Part shown: positions 32,176-41,014 of the stretch, one piece after another | How positions within the stretch are numbered: position 1 is the stretch's first letter | How the letters are laid out: the number at the start of each line of letters is the position of its first letter | NCBI GenBank assembly: GCA_964519895.1 | Contig: CAZFLE010000012.1 | Span: 1-64,000, forward strand | Origin: CAYFPX01 sp964519895 | GTDB lineage: Bacteria; Myxococcota_A; UBA796; CAJQPC01 | Reading direction: 5' to 3' | Length of the DNA: 64,000 nt | Position numbers and translations under genes: made by a program | The notes under the pieces: model-generated | Told to the model about the DNA's origin: nothing | Database searches by the model: none | Seen by the model: only the letters and a program-made list of their open reading frames with translations

Positions 32176-35100
32176 GAGCCCACCAGGCGGCGGGCCATGA
32201 GCGCCCGGTGCAGGGTCTTCAAGGGCACGGGCCGGCCCTGGCGAGCGGCCAGACCACTCACCTCGCGGGCCATCTCCAGGAGCAGGATGGAGCGGCCCGT
32301 CGGGTGGGCCAGGGCCTTCTGGAACAGCGGGTGGTCCGAGTTCACGGCCAGCACCGCCAGCTGCAGGTGGGACGCACGGGCGTCGACCCTGACCAGATCC
32401 GACGACCGCCGGCGCTCGCTCATGACCAGGACCTGCAGGGGGCTTCCGAGCTCGCCCAGCACGGACTCCAGCTCGTCCTGGGCCCGCAACATGGGCAGGG
32501 CATCGTCGGGCCGGTCCAGGGCCGACAGGGCCGCGAGGGTCGGCAGCTGGAGGCCTCCGGGTAGCGCCGGCCGGTGGGCCCTGGGCAGCTGTAGCCAGCG
32601 CTCCAGAGTGCCCCAGCTCTCTCCGCTGCGGCCGGGCAGGGTGAGCTGTCGGGCCAGCCTTGCCGCGGCCCCGGACAAGGCCTGGCCCCCCTGTCGGGCC
32701 CACGTGGCCAGCACGAAGGTGGCGCCGTACTGCCACGCGCTCGCAGCCCGCTCGGGGTCGTCCTGTCCAGCGCCGGCGGCCAGTCGCTGGTAGAGCTGCA
32801 GGGCGAAGAGCCGCAGCATGGCCACGTGCACCGCGCCCAGCTCGCCGTCCGGATCGGCGATCCGCAGCAGGCCATGACAGGGCACCTGCTCTTCCAGGTC
32901 CGGCAGGGCCTGGAGCCCGGTGGCGCGCTCGATCAAGACGGCCGACGTGGGGTCGTGCGGGTGCCGCAGCCCCACCCAGCCGTGCACGCCGTCCAGCACC
33001 ACCTCCTGGCGCACCAGCCAGCCGCGGTCGGAGGGATCCGTCAGAGCCTCCCAGACCGACGGCGGGTCGTCGAAGCGCAGGGGAAGCACACCGTGCACCG
33101 CCTCGAGGGCCAGGATCTCCTGGGGGGCGAGCAAGGCGGTAGCGGCCTCGCACACCCCGGCTCCGGCGGTGGGGGCGACCCGGAACCCGGCCCGCTCCTG
33201 CCAGTGGGCCAGGGAGTCCCGGCTGTCGTCCAGGCTGGAGATCAGGAGCGGCGCGGCGTCGGAGCGCCCCAGGAGCACGGCCAGCCGGACCAGGGCCTGG
33301 CGCCCCAGCACCCGCGCCCGCTCCACGCTCACCCGGGGTGGCAGTGCCCGGTGCCAGTCGCCTTCGAGATCCCGGGCCAGCAGGGCGTCGTAGAGCGCCT
33401 CTAGGCCCTGGTCGAGGGACTCTTGGGCACCGGAGGAAGCGAGCACGCCCGGACAGGGGCTGGTGACCCCCTCGAGGTCAGCGCCGGTGCCCGCGGCGGT
33501 CACGCCCACAATCGCTCGCGGCAGCGGGTGGTGGCCGGGGCCCAGCACCCGCCAGCCCGTGCGCAGCTCGCCCACCCGGAGCACCCACAGATCGGCCAGG
33601 TCGGACCACGCCAGCCGACCCGGACACAGGCGCAGCTCCAGGCGCTCCAGAGCTGGCGTGGGGGCCGAGCCGGTCGGTGTCAGGGCCCTGTCCCCGACGC
33701 CCAGCTGGGCCAGGGAGCGTGGCCCGGCGTCGGTGTCCAGGATCGGCGTGTCCAGGAAGCGTGCGGCGTGATGGCCCCAAGAGGGGGGCAGCGCGGGCTC
33801 GCAGCGCAGCCCGGCGCCGTCGCGGACCAGGAACTGGCGACTGTGGAGGGCGAGCAGGCTCTGGAGGAGCAGCCGCGCAGCCGGCTCGCCGAGCAGGTCC
33901 GGCGTGGCGGCGAGGACCCGCCAGGCCTCGCGCTCGACCCCCGCGGCCATGGCCGCTGCGTCCGGCAGCGCCGTCAGGTCGTCGGGCACCTCGAGCTGCA
34001 CGGTCAGGCCCGGCAGAGCGGTGTCCAGCGCGAACAGGCCAGCGGTGCGCCCGCTGCGGGTCACGCAACAGGGGATCTGATCCGGTCCTGCCAAGCTCCA
34101 CGTGGGCCGGTCCCCGGCCAGCACGAGGGTCAGGCTGAGCACGCCGGGGAGACCTGCGGGTCCAGGAGCCACATCGACGGTGAGTCGCCGGGTCCGGCGC
34201 GCCAAGGCATTGCGGACGAACTCGACGTCGGCCGGCGTGGTCAGTCGGTGGAGCTGGAGCCCGGGCGCGTGCTGGGCCAGGGTCAGGGCCTGTCCCGGGC
34301 GCAGCACCAGGACCAGGTGGGGAAAGCGTGCCGGGTCCCCCAGCGTCGCCAGCAGGTGCTCCGCGTCGGGCTGGACCCAGAAGACCTGGGTGTCGATGGG
34401 AAGCTCGTCCAGCCGGTCGACCGCGACCGTGCCCGCGCGGCCGAGCAGGCGCACCTTGACGCCGAGATCCTCGGGCACGGGGCCTGCGGGGCCCTTGGGC
34501 GCGTCGACGATCTCGGGCGGCAGGGGGGCCAAGGCCGGGGGCACGTAGTCGTGGGTGGTCAGCTTGCGGATCAGGTGGGTCGCTTCTGGCTGGACGGCAT
34601 GGATCATGGCGTGCCAGCGCCGGTCCCGCACGATGTCGGACTGGTCCGCGGTCTTGCGCAGGGCGTCGTCGCAGATCACCCCGATCACCAGCCCTGGGCT
34701 GTCCGGAGCGTCCCGCCGTGCGAGCTGGCCCAGCTCGGGCATCGCAACCGTGTTGATCCAGACCCCGCCGACCACCAGCCGGACCCCCGGCCGGTCGGCG
34801 CCTCGAACGGCCACCGCGAGCACCCCGCGGCGATCCCCGTGGTCGAAGACCACCGACTTCGACGAGCCCCAGGACGTGAGCTTGCGTGTGGGCCGGTAGC
34901 CAAAGGGCGCTTCGGTGTTCACCAGGATCGGCACCGGGGTGTACAGGCAGCGCTCCTCGATCAGGGCCTGCTCTGTGGTCAGGCGCGTGGTCCGGAAGCG
35001 CTTCAGCCAGGCGCCGGGGTGCTCGACCAGCACGTAGGTGCCATTCAGTGGCTGCTCCGGTCGGCCGATGGTGCCTTCGCCGGCCGCGTTCAGGTCCAGC

Positions 35101-35507
35101 CGCACCGAGCCGCCGGCACGGCCATCCCCGCTCTCGATGCGCAGGCGGCGCGGCTTGCGCTGGAGGATGGCGTTCACGCCGATCGCCAGCTGGACCAGGT
35201 GCCGGGTCTCGGGGTCGGCCCGATCCGCGAACAGGTAGTCGAACAGTCCCTGGAGCTCGGACTCGTCCAGCGACCGTCCACCGACAAAGGCGATGAGCAT
35301 GTGCTCGGGCCGGGTGTCGATGGCGATGTGGTCCGCCCCCGCGAACACCGCGCTCTGGATCAGCTCCAGGATGTACTGCTGGGGGTGGCGCAGGGAGAAC
35401 TCGCGGATCTTGGCGATCGCCTTGTCGCGGCTCAGGGTGAAGCGGCGGCGCTCCACGAAGGCCCCGGGCTGGCGCCCGCGCTCCAGCAGCGCGTCGAGAT
35501 CGCTCAT
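32172..35507 (-). CDS. Large GHKL-fold protein with degenerate ATP site
   Basis: This 1111-residue protein starts at ATG 35507, overlapping the upstream gene (ATGA). Residues 20-200 resemble an Hsp90/HSP-type GHKL domain: helix REFSLRHPQQYILELIQSA aligns with the N-box, but the Mg-binding Asn is Ser52 and the acidic partner is absent. The G1 loop DxGxG appears as FVGGRS. The remainder is long, Leu/Arg-rich and probably helical with no recognised domain. Companion to an intact GHKL protein encoded just before it, it may form a heteromeric Hsp90-like machine in which only the smaller subunit binds ATP. Function unknown. Confidence 0.7.
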   Translation of the reverse strand: MSDLDALLERGRQPGAFVERRRFTLSRDKAIAKIREFSLRHPQQYILELIQSAVFAGADHIAIDTRPEHMLIAFVGGRSLDESELQGLFDYLFADRADPETRHLVQLAIGVNAILQRKPRRLRIESGDGRAGGSVRLDLNAAGEGTIGRPEQPLNGTYVLVEHPGAWLKRFRTTRLTTEQALIEERCLYTPVPILVNTEAPFGYRPTRKLTSWGSSKSVVFDHGDRRGVLAVAVRGADRPGVRLVVGGVWINTVAMPELGQLARRDAPDSPGLVIGVICDDALRKTADQSDIVRDRRWHAMIHAVQPEATHLIRKLTTHDYVPPALAPLPPEIVDAPKGPAGPVPEDLGVKVRLLGRAGTVAVDRLDELPIDTQVFWVQPDAEHLLATLGDPARFPHLVLVLRPGQALTLAQHAPGLQLHRLTTPADVEFVRNALARRTRRLTVDVAPGPAGLPGVLSLTLVLAGDRPTWSLAGPDQIPCCVTRSGRTAGLFALDTALPGLTVQLEVPDDLTALPDAAAMAAGVEREAWRVLAATPDLLGEPAARLLLQSLLALHSRQFLVRDGAGLRCEPALPPSWGHHAARFLDTPILDTDAGPRSLAQLGVGDRALTPTGSAPTPALERLELRLCPGRLAWSDLADLWVLRVGELRTGWRVLGPGHHPLPRAIVGVTAAGTGADLEGVTSPCPGVLASSGAQESLDQGLEALYDALLARDLEGDWHRALPPRVSVERARVLGRQALVRLAVLLGRSDAAPLLISSLDDSRDSLAHWQERAGFRVAPTAGAGVCEAATALLAPQEILALEAVHGVLPLRFDDPPSVWEALTDPSDRGWLVRQEVVLDGVHGWVGLRHPHDPTSAVLIERATGLQALPDLEEQVPCHGLLRIADPDGELGAVHVAMLRLFALQLYQRLAAGAGQDDPERAASAWQYGATFVLATWARQGGQALSGAAARLARQLTLPGRSGESWGTLERWLQLPRAHRPALPGGLQLPTLAALSALDRPDDALPMLRAQDELESVLGELGSPLQVLVMSERRRSSDLVRVDARASHLQLAVLAVNSDHPLFQKALAHPTGRSILLLEMAREVSGLAARQGRPVPLKTLHRALMARRLVGS

Positions 35508-37225
35508 GCGAGTCCCTGGATCGCGGCGGCGGCGAGCTTCACAAAGGTGCGCTCGCCCTCGGCCTCCTCGTCGGTCAGCAGCACCTGGGCCAGGGAGAAA
35601 GCCGCCAGGTGCAGGTCGTCGACGCTGGCGGCCAGCTGCAGCTGGAAGTAGTCGTGGTGGCGGTTCACCAGGATGCACCGCCGCCGGACCCGCGCCGGCA
35701 GGCGGAGCTGTCGGCCCCGGGGCCGCTCGAAGACCCGACCGTCGGCCGGGCCCTCCACGAACAGGGCCTCGCGGCGGCCGGCGCTGGGGCCGCCGAAGTC
35801 GCCGAAGGCCAGCTTGACCCGCCGGGAACAAGCCGCCTTGAAGAGCTGGCGGAGGGCGACCAGCAGCCGCGCCTCCACGTCGCTGAGCCGCTCCAGGTCC
35901 AGGAGCTGCGGCAGCACGAACAGCGCCTGAGCGGACAGCGCGGGCATGTCCTGTCGAAAGGGGCCGAAGCCGGTGGACCCCACCACGGCCCGGACCAGGT
36001 CCCGCACGCCCGGGCGGTCCGGCAGCACGACCAGCCCCTCGGCCACCAAGGCTTGATCCAGCGCTTCCTCGCCGCTCGCCAGGAGCACCGCGTCCAGGTC
36101 TTCCGCCTGGTCCCGCACGTCTTGGAGGCTTCGCAGCTGTCCGCCCAGGTCGCGCACGAGCAGGCGATCCATGAAGGCGTCGTCGTAGTCTGGCAGGTCG
36201 CTGCCGGCGCACTCGGCGGCCAGGTGCCCCAGCCAGAGATCGTCGTCCCGGCCCTGTGCCACCGCGTCGGTGGCCCGGTCCAGCAGCGCCAGCCGCAGCT
36301 TCACGGCGGCCTGTTCCACCGCCGCCATCGCCGCCTCCCAGTGGGCATCCCGGAGCACGTTGTCCCGGGTGAGCGTGTGCTCCAGGGCGTCACAGCGGAT
36401 CTTGAAGGCCAGGTGGCCCAGCCGCCCGGCGTGGGGTCCCAGCACCTCTGGGTTCTCGGTGTTCACCAGGGTCAGGCCGCCGTTGTAGAAGCCGTAGGAC
36501 GGCGTGTCCGCGACCCCCAGCAGCACCCGGATGTCGTCGACGCGGTGGTCGACCTGGAGGGGCGACCTCAGGGCGAAGGGGCCGTTGACCTGGCGACTGG
36601 CCGACGCGGCGACGAGGTCCTCGAAGGCGGCGAAGACGTCGGCCTGGTCCTGGGGCTCGGCGTCGCCGGCGTCGCTTCGGTCGTGGAAGGTGATGGGGAT
36701 GCCGCTGTGCTCGCACCAGTACTGCAGCACCCAGCGGGCCTCGCGCACAAAACCCGGCATGTCCTCGGGGTCCATGCGCTTGAAGAGCGTGATCCGGGTG
36801 CCGTCGACGGGGGTGTCCAGCCGCACCTTCTCAAAGCTGCGGTCCTGGTGGAACAACAGCTCCCAGGACTCGCCGTGGCGCCCGGTGTGCAGCAGGACCG
36901 CGTCGGGCTCGATGGCGAAGATCGACGTGAAGCCGATGCCGAACTTGCCGATCTTGGTGAGGTCGCCCTCCTTGGTGCTCGAGAACAGCCGGGTGAGCTG
37001 GTCGTCGATGATGGCCTCGTCCATGCCGTCGCCGAAGTCGTCGACGTGGACCTCCAGCACATCGTCGGCCCGGCGCACCCACACCTCGATCCGCGGCGTG
37101 CCCGCGTCGATGCTGTTCTGGACCAGCTCCCGCAGGAAGTCCAGGGGCCTGGCGAACTGGTTGACCAGGTTGGTGAGGGCCTGGTCCGCCAGCTCCCTGG
37201 TGGTGCCGAGGGGCGTCTCCGCCAC
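35504..37225 (-). CDS. Hsp90-family (HtpG-like) GHKL ATPase
   Basis: A 573-residue protein from GTG 37225, two bases after the esterase stop. It has all GHKL motifs: N-box FLRELVQNSIDAGT (Asn37), G1 VDDFGDGMDE (62-71) and G2 GKFGIGFTSIF (93-103). A middle domain includes GGLTLVNTENPEVLG, and the C-terminal half is unlike HtpG. It should bind and hydrolyse ATP as a dimer or with the following GHKL protein, to which it is coupled by ATGA. It is smaller than HtpG (about 620) and lacks its dimerisation region, so it is not the housekeeping chaperone. Confidence 0.82.
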   Translation of the reverse strand: MAETPLGTTRELADQALTNLVNQFARPLDFLRELVQNSIDAGTPRIEVWVRRADDVLEVHVDDFGDGMDEAIIDDQLTRLFSSTKEGDLTKIGKFGIGFTSIFAIEPDAVLLHTGRHGESWELLFHQDRSFEKVRLDTPVDGTRITLFKRMDPEDMPGFVREARWVLQYWCEHSGIPITFHDRSDAGDAEPQDQADVFAAFEDLVAASASRQVNGPFALRSPLQVDHRVDDIRVLLGVADTPSYGFYNGGLTLVNTENPEVLGPHAGRLGHLAFKIRCDALEHTLTRDNVLRDAHWEAAMAAVEQAAVKLRLALLDRATDAVAQGRDDDLWLGHLAAECAGSDLPDYDDAFMDRLLVRDLGGQLRSLQDVRDQAEDLDAVLLASGEEALDQALVAEGLVVLPDRPGVRDLVRAVVGSTGFGPFRQDMPALSAQALFVLPQLLDLERLSDVEARLLVALRQLFKAACSRRVKLAFGDFGGPSAGRREALFVEGPADGRVFERPRGRQLRLPARVRRRCILVNRHHDYFQLQLAASVDDLHLAAFSLAQVLLTDEEAEGERTFVKLAAAAIQGLA

Positions 37226-37226
37226 G

Positions 37227-38516
37227 TCAGAGGGCCTCGAAGACTTCCAGCGGACGCCAGACCCGCGCGCCCCAGGCGAGCTCGTCGTGGGAGGCGTCGG
37301 GCTCCCACCAGTGCCACAGGTCCGTGTCCCACTCGAAGCCCACGGACTCCAGGGTCTCGACCATCTGGATGGTCTCGCAGTAGTTGTCGTGGCTGGCCAG
37401 GGTGTCGTCCCAGGTGCCGTCGCCGTCGCTGTCGGTGCAGCCGCCGCCGTCGCTGCCGCCGCTGTCCAGGTACAGCGCCGTGGGGATGTGGCCACCCGCC
37501 TGGTACCGCTGGATCAGGGTCTCGTTGGCCTGTTCGATGCTGCCCCAGCCCAGGGTGCCGGACATGCAGCCGGCAAAGTCCCAGCGGGCCCGGTGGCGCA
37601 GGACGATGTGCAGGGCGATCAGCCCGCCCAGGCTGCTGCCCAGGGTGCCGACGGTGTCGGCGACGCCGTACTCGCCTTCGATGAAGGGCCGGACGTGGTC
37701 CTGGACGAAGTCGGCGTAGGCGTCGCCGTCGCCGCCATAGGTCACCCCGTCGAGGGTGTCCGTGACGTGCGTGTACTCCTCGATGCGGGCCCAGGTGTTG
37801 TCGATGCCGATCACCAGGGTGCTGGACCCCAGGCTGGCCTGGAGGTTCCATCCGCCCCAGATCGCGTCGGGGTCGAACAGGTTCTGCCCATCGTGGGCGT
37901 AGAGCTGGTGGGTGACGGGGTCGTCGGGGACCCAGACCCGCACGGTGCGGGCATCGACCACGCCGTCGCTGATGTCGGGCCAGCGCTCCAGGTGGGCGGC
38001 CTGGGCCTCGACCAGGGAGTACTCGCCGAACTCGTCGTAGCCGTAGCGCCGGGCGTGCTTGTCCGGGCTGAAGTCGCCGGCGGCGTCGACGAACTTGTAG
38101 AGGCTGTCGGTGGGGGCGTCGATGACCACCTGGGCCCACCAGAAGCCGTCGGCCTGTTCCAGGTCGTCCAGGGCCCAGCCGTTGTGGTCCCCGCTCAGGC
38201 GGTAGGGACCCTTGGGATCGTCCAGGCGCACGAACAGGAAGCCGTCGTCGGTCGGGATCGGCCAGCCGCCGTTCGCCGCGACCAGGGCCAGGCCGTCTTC
38301 GGGCGCCAGGTCCCCGCCCAGCATGTCCCGAAAGCTGTCCAGGTCCTGGTCGTGACGGTCGTCGGTGTCGGTCGGGACCGCCGTGTCGGTGGTGCCGGTC
38401 TCTGTGGGGCTGTCCGGCGTGCCGGTGTCGGTCACCCCGGGGGTCCCGGAGTCGGTCGAGGCAGTGCCCGTGTCGCCGGACGTGCCATTGCAGGCGAGCA
38501 GGACCAGGCCGATCAC
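37227..38516 (-). CDS. Esterase lipoprotein (enterochelin-esterase/esterase D type)
   Basis: The 429-residue secreted protein begins at GTG 38516 with leader MIGLVLLAC (Cys9). A 40-residue Thr/Asp linker follows, then an E-set-like domain (FLFVRLDDPKGPYRLSG; SLYKFVDAAGDF) as in glycoside or esterase proteins. A C-terminal alpha/beta hydrolase carries the nucleophile in LGSSLGGLIALH and the catalytic His near WWEPDASHDELAW. It would hydrolyse carboxylic esters at the surface. It overlaps the SDR gene by GTGA within the six-gene operon. Confidence 0.83.
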   Translation of the reverse strand: MIGLVLLACNGTSGDTGTASTDSGTPGVTDTGTPDSPTETGTTDTAVPTDTDDRHDQDLDSFRDMLGGDLAPEDGLALVAANGGWPIPTDDGFLFVRLDDPKGPYRLSGDHNGWALDDLEQADGFWWAQVVIDAPTDSLYKFVDAAGDFSPDKHARRYGYDEFGEYSLVEAQAAHLERWPDISDGVVDARTVRVWVPDDPVTHQLYAHDGQNLFDPDAIWGGWNLQASLGSSTLVIGIDNTWARIEEYTHVTDTLDGVTYGGDGDAYADFVQDHVRPFIEGEYGVADTVGTLGSSLGGLIALHIVLRHRARWDFAGCMSGTLGWGSIEQANETLIQRYQAGGHIPTALYLDSGGSDGGGCTDSDGDGTWDDTLASHDNYCETIQMVETLESVGFEWDTDLWHWWEPDASHDELAWGARVWRPLEVFEAL

Positions 38517-39286
38517 GTACAGATGTCTTCTCCACCGTCGATGCGCAGGGTGTTTCCGGTCAGCCAGTATGTGCCTGGGCGCGCCAGGTCCACCAGCGCG
38601 GCAGCGACGTCGTCCGGCGTGGTCAGCCGGCCCGAAGGGTTGCCCCGCAAGGCATTGTCCAACAGGTCCTCGCTGCCCGGGATCTTGCGCAGGGCCGGGG
38701 TGTCGGTGACGCCGGCCAGCACCGCGTTCACAGTGATGCCCCGGGGGGCGAGCTCCATCGCCAGGTAGCGACAGTGGCACTCCAGGGCGGCCTTGGCGGC
38801 GCCGACCGCCGAGTAGCTCGGAAAGCAGGTGTGGCTGCCGCTGCTGGTCATGGCATAGACCCGCCCCCCGCGCCCCATGAGCTCGCGCCGGACCAGGTCC
38901 CCGGCCCACCAGACCAGGCTGTTCGCCATGACCTCGAGGGTCATCGTGAGCTGCTTGCCCCGCAGGGCCTTGCCCCCCGACTCCGGCGCCACGAACGGCA
39001 GCAGGGTGCCAAAGGCCAGGGAGTGCAGCAGCACGTCGACCGTGGCGCCCTGGGCGGCGATGGCGTCGAGCACGCCGGCCCGGGCGCCGTCGTCGGCTGC
39101 GTTCACGTTGAACAGGGAGCACGTCTGACCCGCGGCCTGGACGTCGGCCTGGACGTCGAGGGCCTGCTGCAGGGTCGAGCGGCGGTCCAGGTGCACGCCC
39201 AGGATGTCGTAGCCGGCCGCGGCAAAAGCGCGGCTGGCTGCGGCACCAAAGCCGGAGGAGCACCCCAGGATCAGGGCGGCGGGCAT
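38513..39286 (-). CDS. Enoyl-ACP reductase-like SDR (FabI/FabL type)
   Basis: A 257-residue Rossmann oxidoreductase. The cofactor loop is LGCSSGFGAAASRAF, and the catalytic pair is Y-x6-K (SYSAVGAAKAALE), which marks enoyl-ACP reductases rather than classic Y-x3-K SDRs. HSLAFG and the C-terminal GNTLRIDGGEDI also fit FabI/FabL. It could perform the last step of fatty-acid elongation, although the operon (parvulin, esterase, GHKL) gives no biosynthetic context. ATG 39286 overlaps the parvulin stop (ATGA). Confidence 0.8.
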   Translation of the reverse strand: MPAALILGCSSGFGAAASRAFAAAGYDILGVHLDRRSTLQQALDVQADVQAAGQTCSLFNVNAADDGARAGVLDAIAAQGATVDVLLHSLAFGTLLPFVAPESGGKALRGKQLTMTLEVMANSLVWWAGDLVRRELMGRGGRVYAMTSSGSHTCFPSYSAVGAAKAALECHCRYLAMELAPRGITVNAVLAGVTDTPALRKIPGSEDLLDNALRGNPSGRLTTPDDVAAALVDLARPGTYWLTGNTLRIDGGEDICT

Positions 39287-40113
39287 CAGCCGGCTGCCGG
39301 GACCTCGACCTCGGCCGCCGGAGCGGGCTGGGCCTTGGCCTTCATCTCGTCCAGGAACTCCGTGGCGATCTCCTGGCCCATGCGGGCCTCGATCTCGTCG
39401 CGCACGTCGTCGAGCGGCGTGGCTTCGCGCTTGTCGGCGATCTGGATGATGTGCCAGCCGAACCGGGACTCGACCGGTCCGACCACCGCGCCCTTGTCGC
39501 CCTCGAAGGCGGCGTTGGCAAAGGGCTCGACCATCTGGCCCTTCTCGAACCAGCCCAGCTCACCGCCCTTCTGGCCCGAGCCCGGGTCCTTGGAGTGGGC
39601 CTTGGCCAGCTCGCCGAAGTTCGCATAGTCCGGCGCCAGCTTGCCCATGACTTCCTTGGCCAGCTCTTCGGTCTCGACCAGGATGTGGTTCGCGTTGACC
39701 TGGGGCTTCCGGTACTGGACCAGGTGGTCGTCGTACCACTTCTGGACCGCCTGGTCGTTGGTGCGCTCGGCGATCACGGCTTCGAGCAGGGCCTGGCTCA
39801 GGGCCTCTCGGGCCGAGATGGACAGCAGCACCTTGACCTTGTCCTGGTCCTGCAGGTTCCGGGTCAGGGCCTCCTGGTACAGGACCTCCTGGAGGATCAT
39901 CTTCTCCTTGATCATGTCGATCTGACCGCGCTCCTCGATCTGCTTGCGGAGCGGCTCGGGCATGGCCAACAGGTAGCTGTCGAGCATGCCCTGGGTGACG
40001 TTCTGGCCGTTCACGGTCGTGAGCACGGCGCCTTCGCGGGCCATCTCACCCGGGGGCGGAAGCTCGGGCGCGGACTGGTTCGTGGCGCAGGCCAGCAGCA
40101 GGGCAGCGATCAT
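39286..40113 (-). CDS. Parvulin-type peptidyl-prolyl isomerase lipoprotein (PrsA/SurA-like)
   Basis: The 275-residue protein starts at ATG 40113 with a GGAGGAGTC ribosome site. The leader ends in LLLAC (Cys9), so it is lipid-anchored. A helical SurA-N-like region (about 35-130) precedes one PpiC domain (ANHILVETEELAKEV...GGELGWFEKGQMVEPF...GPVESRFGWHIIQIAD). The C-terminal tail is Ala/Pro-rich. It assists folding of exported proteins in the periplasm. First gene of a six-gene overlapping minus-strand operon, divergent from and slightly overlapping the leader region of the radical SAM gene. Confidence 0.9.
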   Translation of the reverse strand: MIAALLLACATNQSAPELPPPGEMAREGAVLTTVNGQNVTQGMLDSYLLAMPEPLRKQIEERGQIDMIKEKMILQEVLYQEALTRNLQDQDKVKVLLSISAREALSQALLEAVIAERTNDQAVQKWYDDHLVQYRKPQVNANHILVETEELAKEVMGKLAPDYANFGELAKAHSKDPGSGQKGGELGWFEKGQMVEPFANAAFEGDKGAVVGPVESRFGWHIIQIADKREATPLDDVRDEIEARMGQEIATEFLDEMKAKAQPAPAAEVEVPAAG

Positions 40114-40150
40114 GACTCCTCCAGGAAGGGACGCGTGATAACGCACGCAC

Positions 40151-41014
40151 ATGTCCCCGACCCGGCCTCGTCGCCTCGACTTCCGCGACCACCGCCGCGA
40201 GCTGTGGGACTTCCGGGTGGTCTACCCGGTGATCTCTCGGCGGGCGCGCGGGCTCTCGGTGGGCATCAACCTGAACCCGGACAAGGCCTGCAACTTCGAC
40301 TGCCCCTACTGCCAGGTGGACCGCAGCGGCCCCACGCTCGCTCGCGACGTGGACCTGGAGCGGCTGGCCGACGAGCTCGATGCACTCTTGCGCCACGTGG
40401 CTCAGGGCACCCTGTGGGATCGGCCCCCCTTCGACACCACCGCGGCCGGGCTGCGGGTGGTGCGGGACCTGGCGTTCGCGGGGGACGGGGAGCCCACGGC
40501 CTTCAGCGGCTTCGCCGACGCGGTGGCTCGGGTGATCGCGATCCGAGACGCGCACGGCCTCCACGACGTGCCGATCAACCTCTTGACCAACGCCACGCTG
40601 CTCCATCGGCCGGGTGTCCGGCAAGGCCTGCGCCAGCTCGACGCGGCCGGCGGGCGCATCTGGGCCAAGCTCGATGCGGGCACCGAGGCTTGGTACCAGC
40701 GGGTCGACGGGACGCGCTTCCCCTGGTCCAGGGTCCTGGCGAACCTGGCCCAGGCCGCCCAGGAGCGCCCGATCGTGATCCAGTCCATGTGGCATTCCTT
40801 CGACGACGCGGTGCCCGGTGCCGACGAGCGGGACGCCTGGGGCGAGCGCCTGGCGGAGATCCTGGAAGCCGGGGGTGCCATCGACCAGGTCCAGGTCTAC
40901 TCGGTGGCCAGGACGCCGATGGACCCCACCGTGCAGGCCCTGCCCCTGGCGGAGCTCGAGGACATCGCGGACCGGGCGAGGGCCCTGGGCCTCGCGGTAG
41001 AGGTGACCCCATGA
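40151..41014 (+). CDS. Radical SAM protein, COG0731-like
   Basis: A 287-residue radical SAM enzyme with the cluster motif CNFDCPYC (CX3CX2C, near residues 50-57) preceded by GINLNPDKA, and the SAM-binding GDGEPT about 50 residues later. Both match the COG0731-type (wyosine-synthase-related) radical SAM proteins common in bacteria without a known substrate. There is no extra cluster domain. It overlaps the thioredoxin/TPR gene by ATGA, suggesting a shared role, possibly sulfur or disulfide chemistry, but this is speculation. Confidence 0.85.
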   Translation: MSPTRPRRLDFRDHRRELWDFRVVYPVISRRARGLSVGINLNPDKACNFDCPYCQVDRSGPTLARDVDLERLADELDALLRHVAQGTLWDRPPFDTTAAGLRVVRDLAFAGDGEPTAFSGFADAVARVIAIRDAHGLHDVPINLLTNATLLHRPGVRQGLRQLDAAGGRIWAKLDAGTEAWYQRVDGTRFPWSRVLANLAQAAQERPIVIQSMWHSFDDAVPGADERDAWGERLAEILEAGGAIDQVQVYSVARTPMDPTVQALPLAELEDIADRARALGLAVEVTP

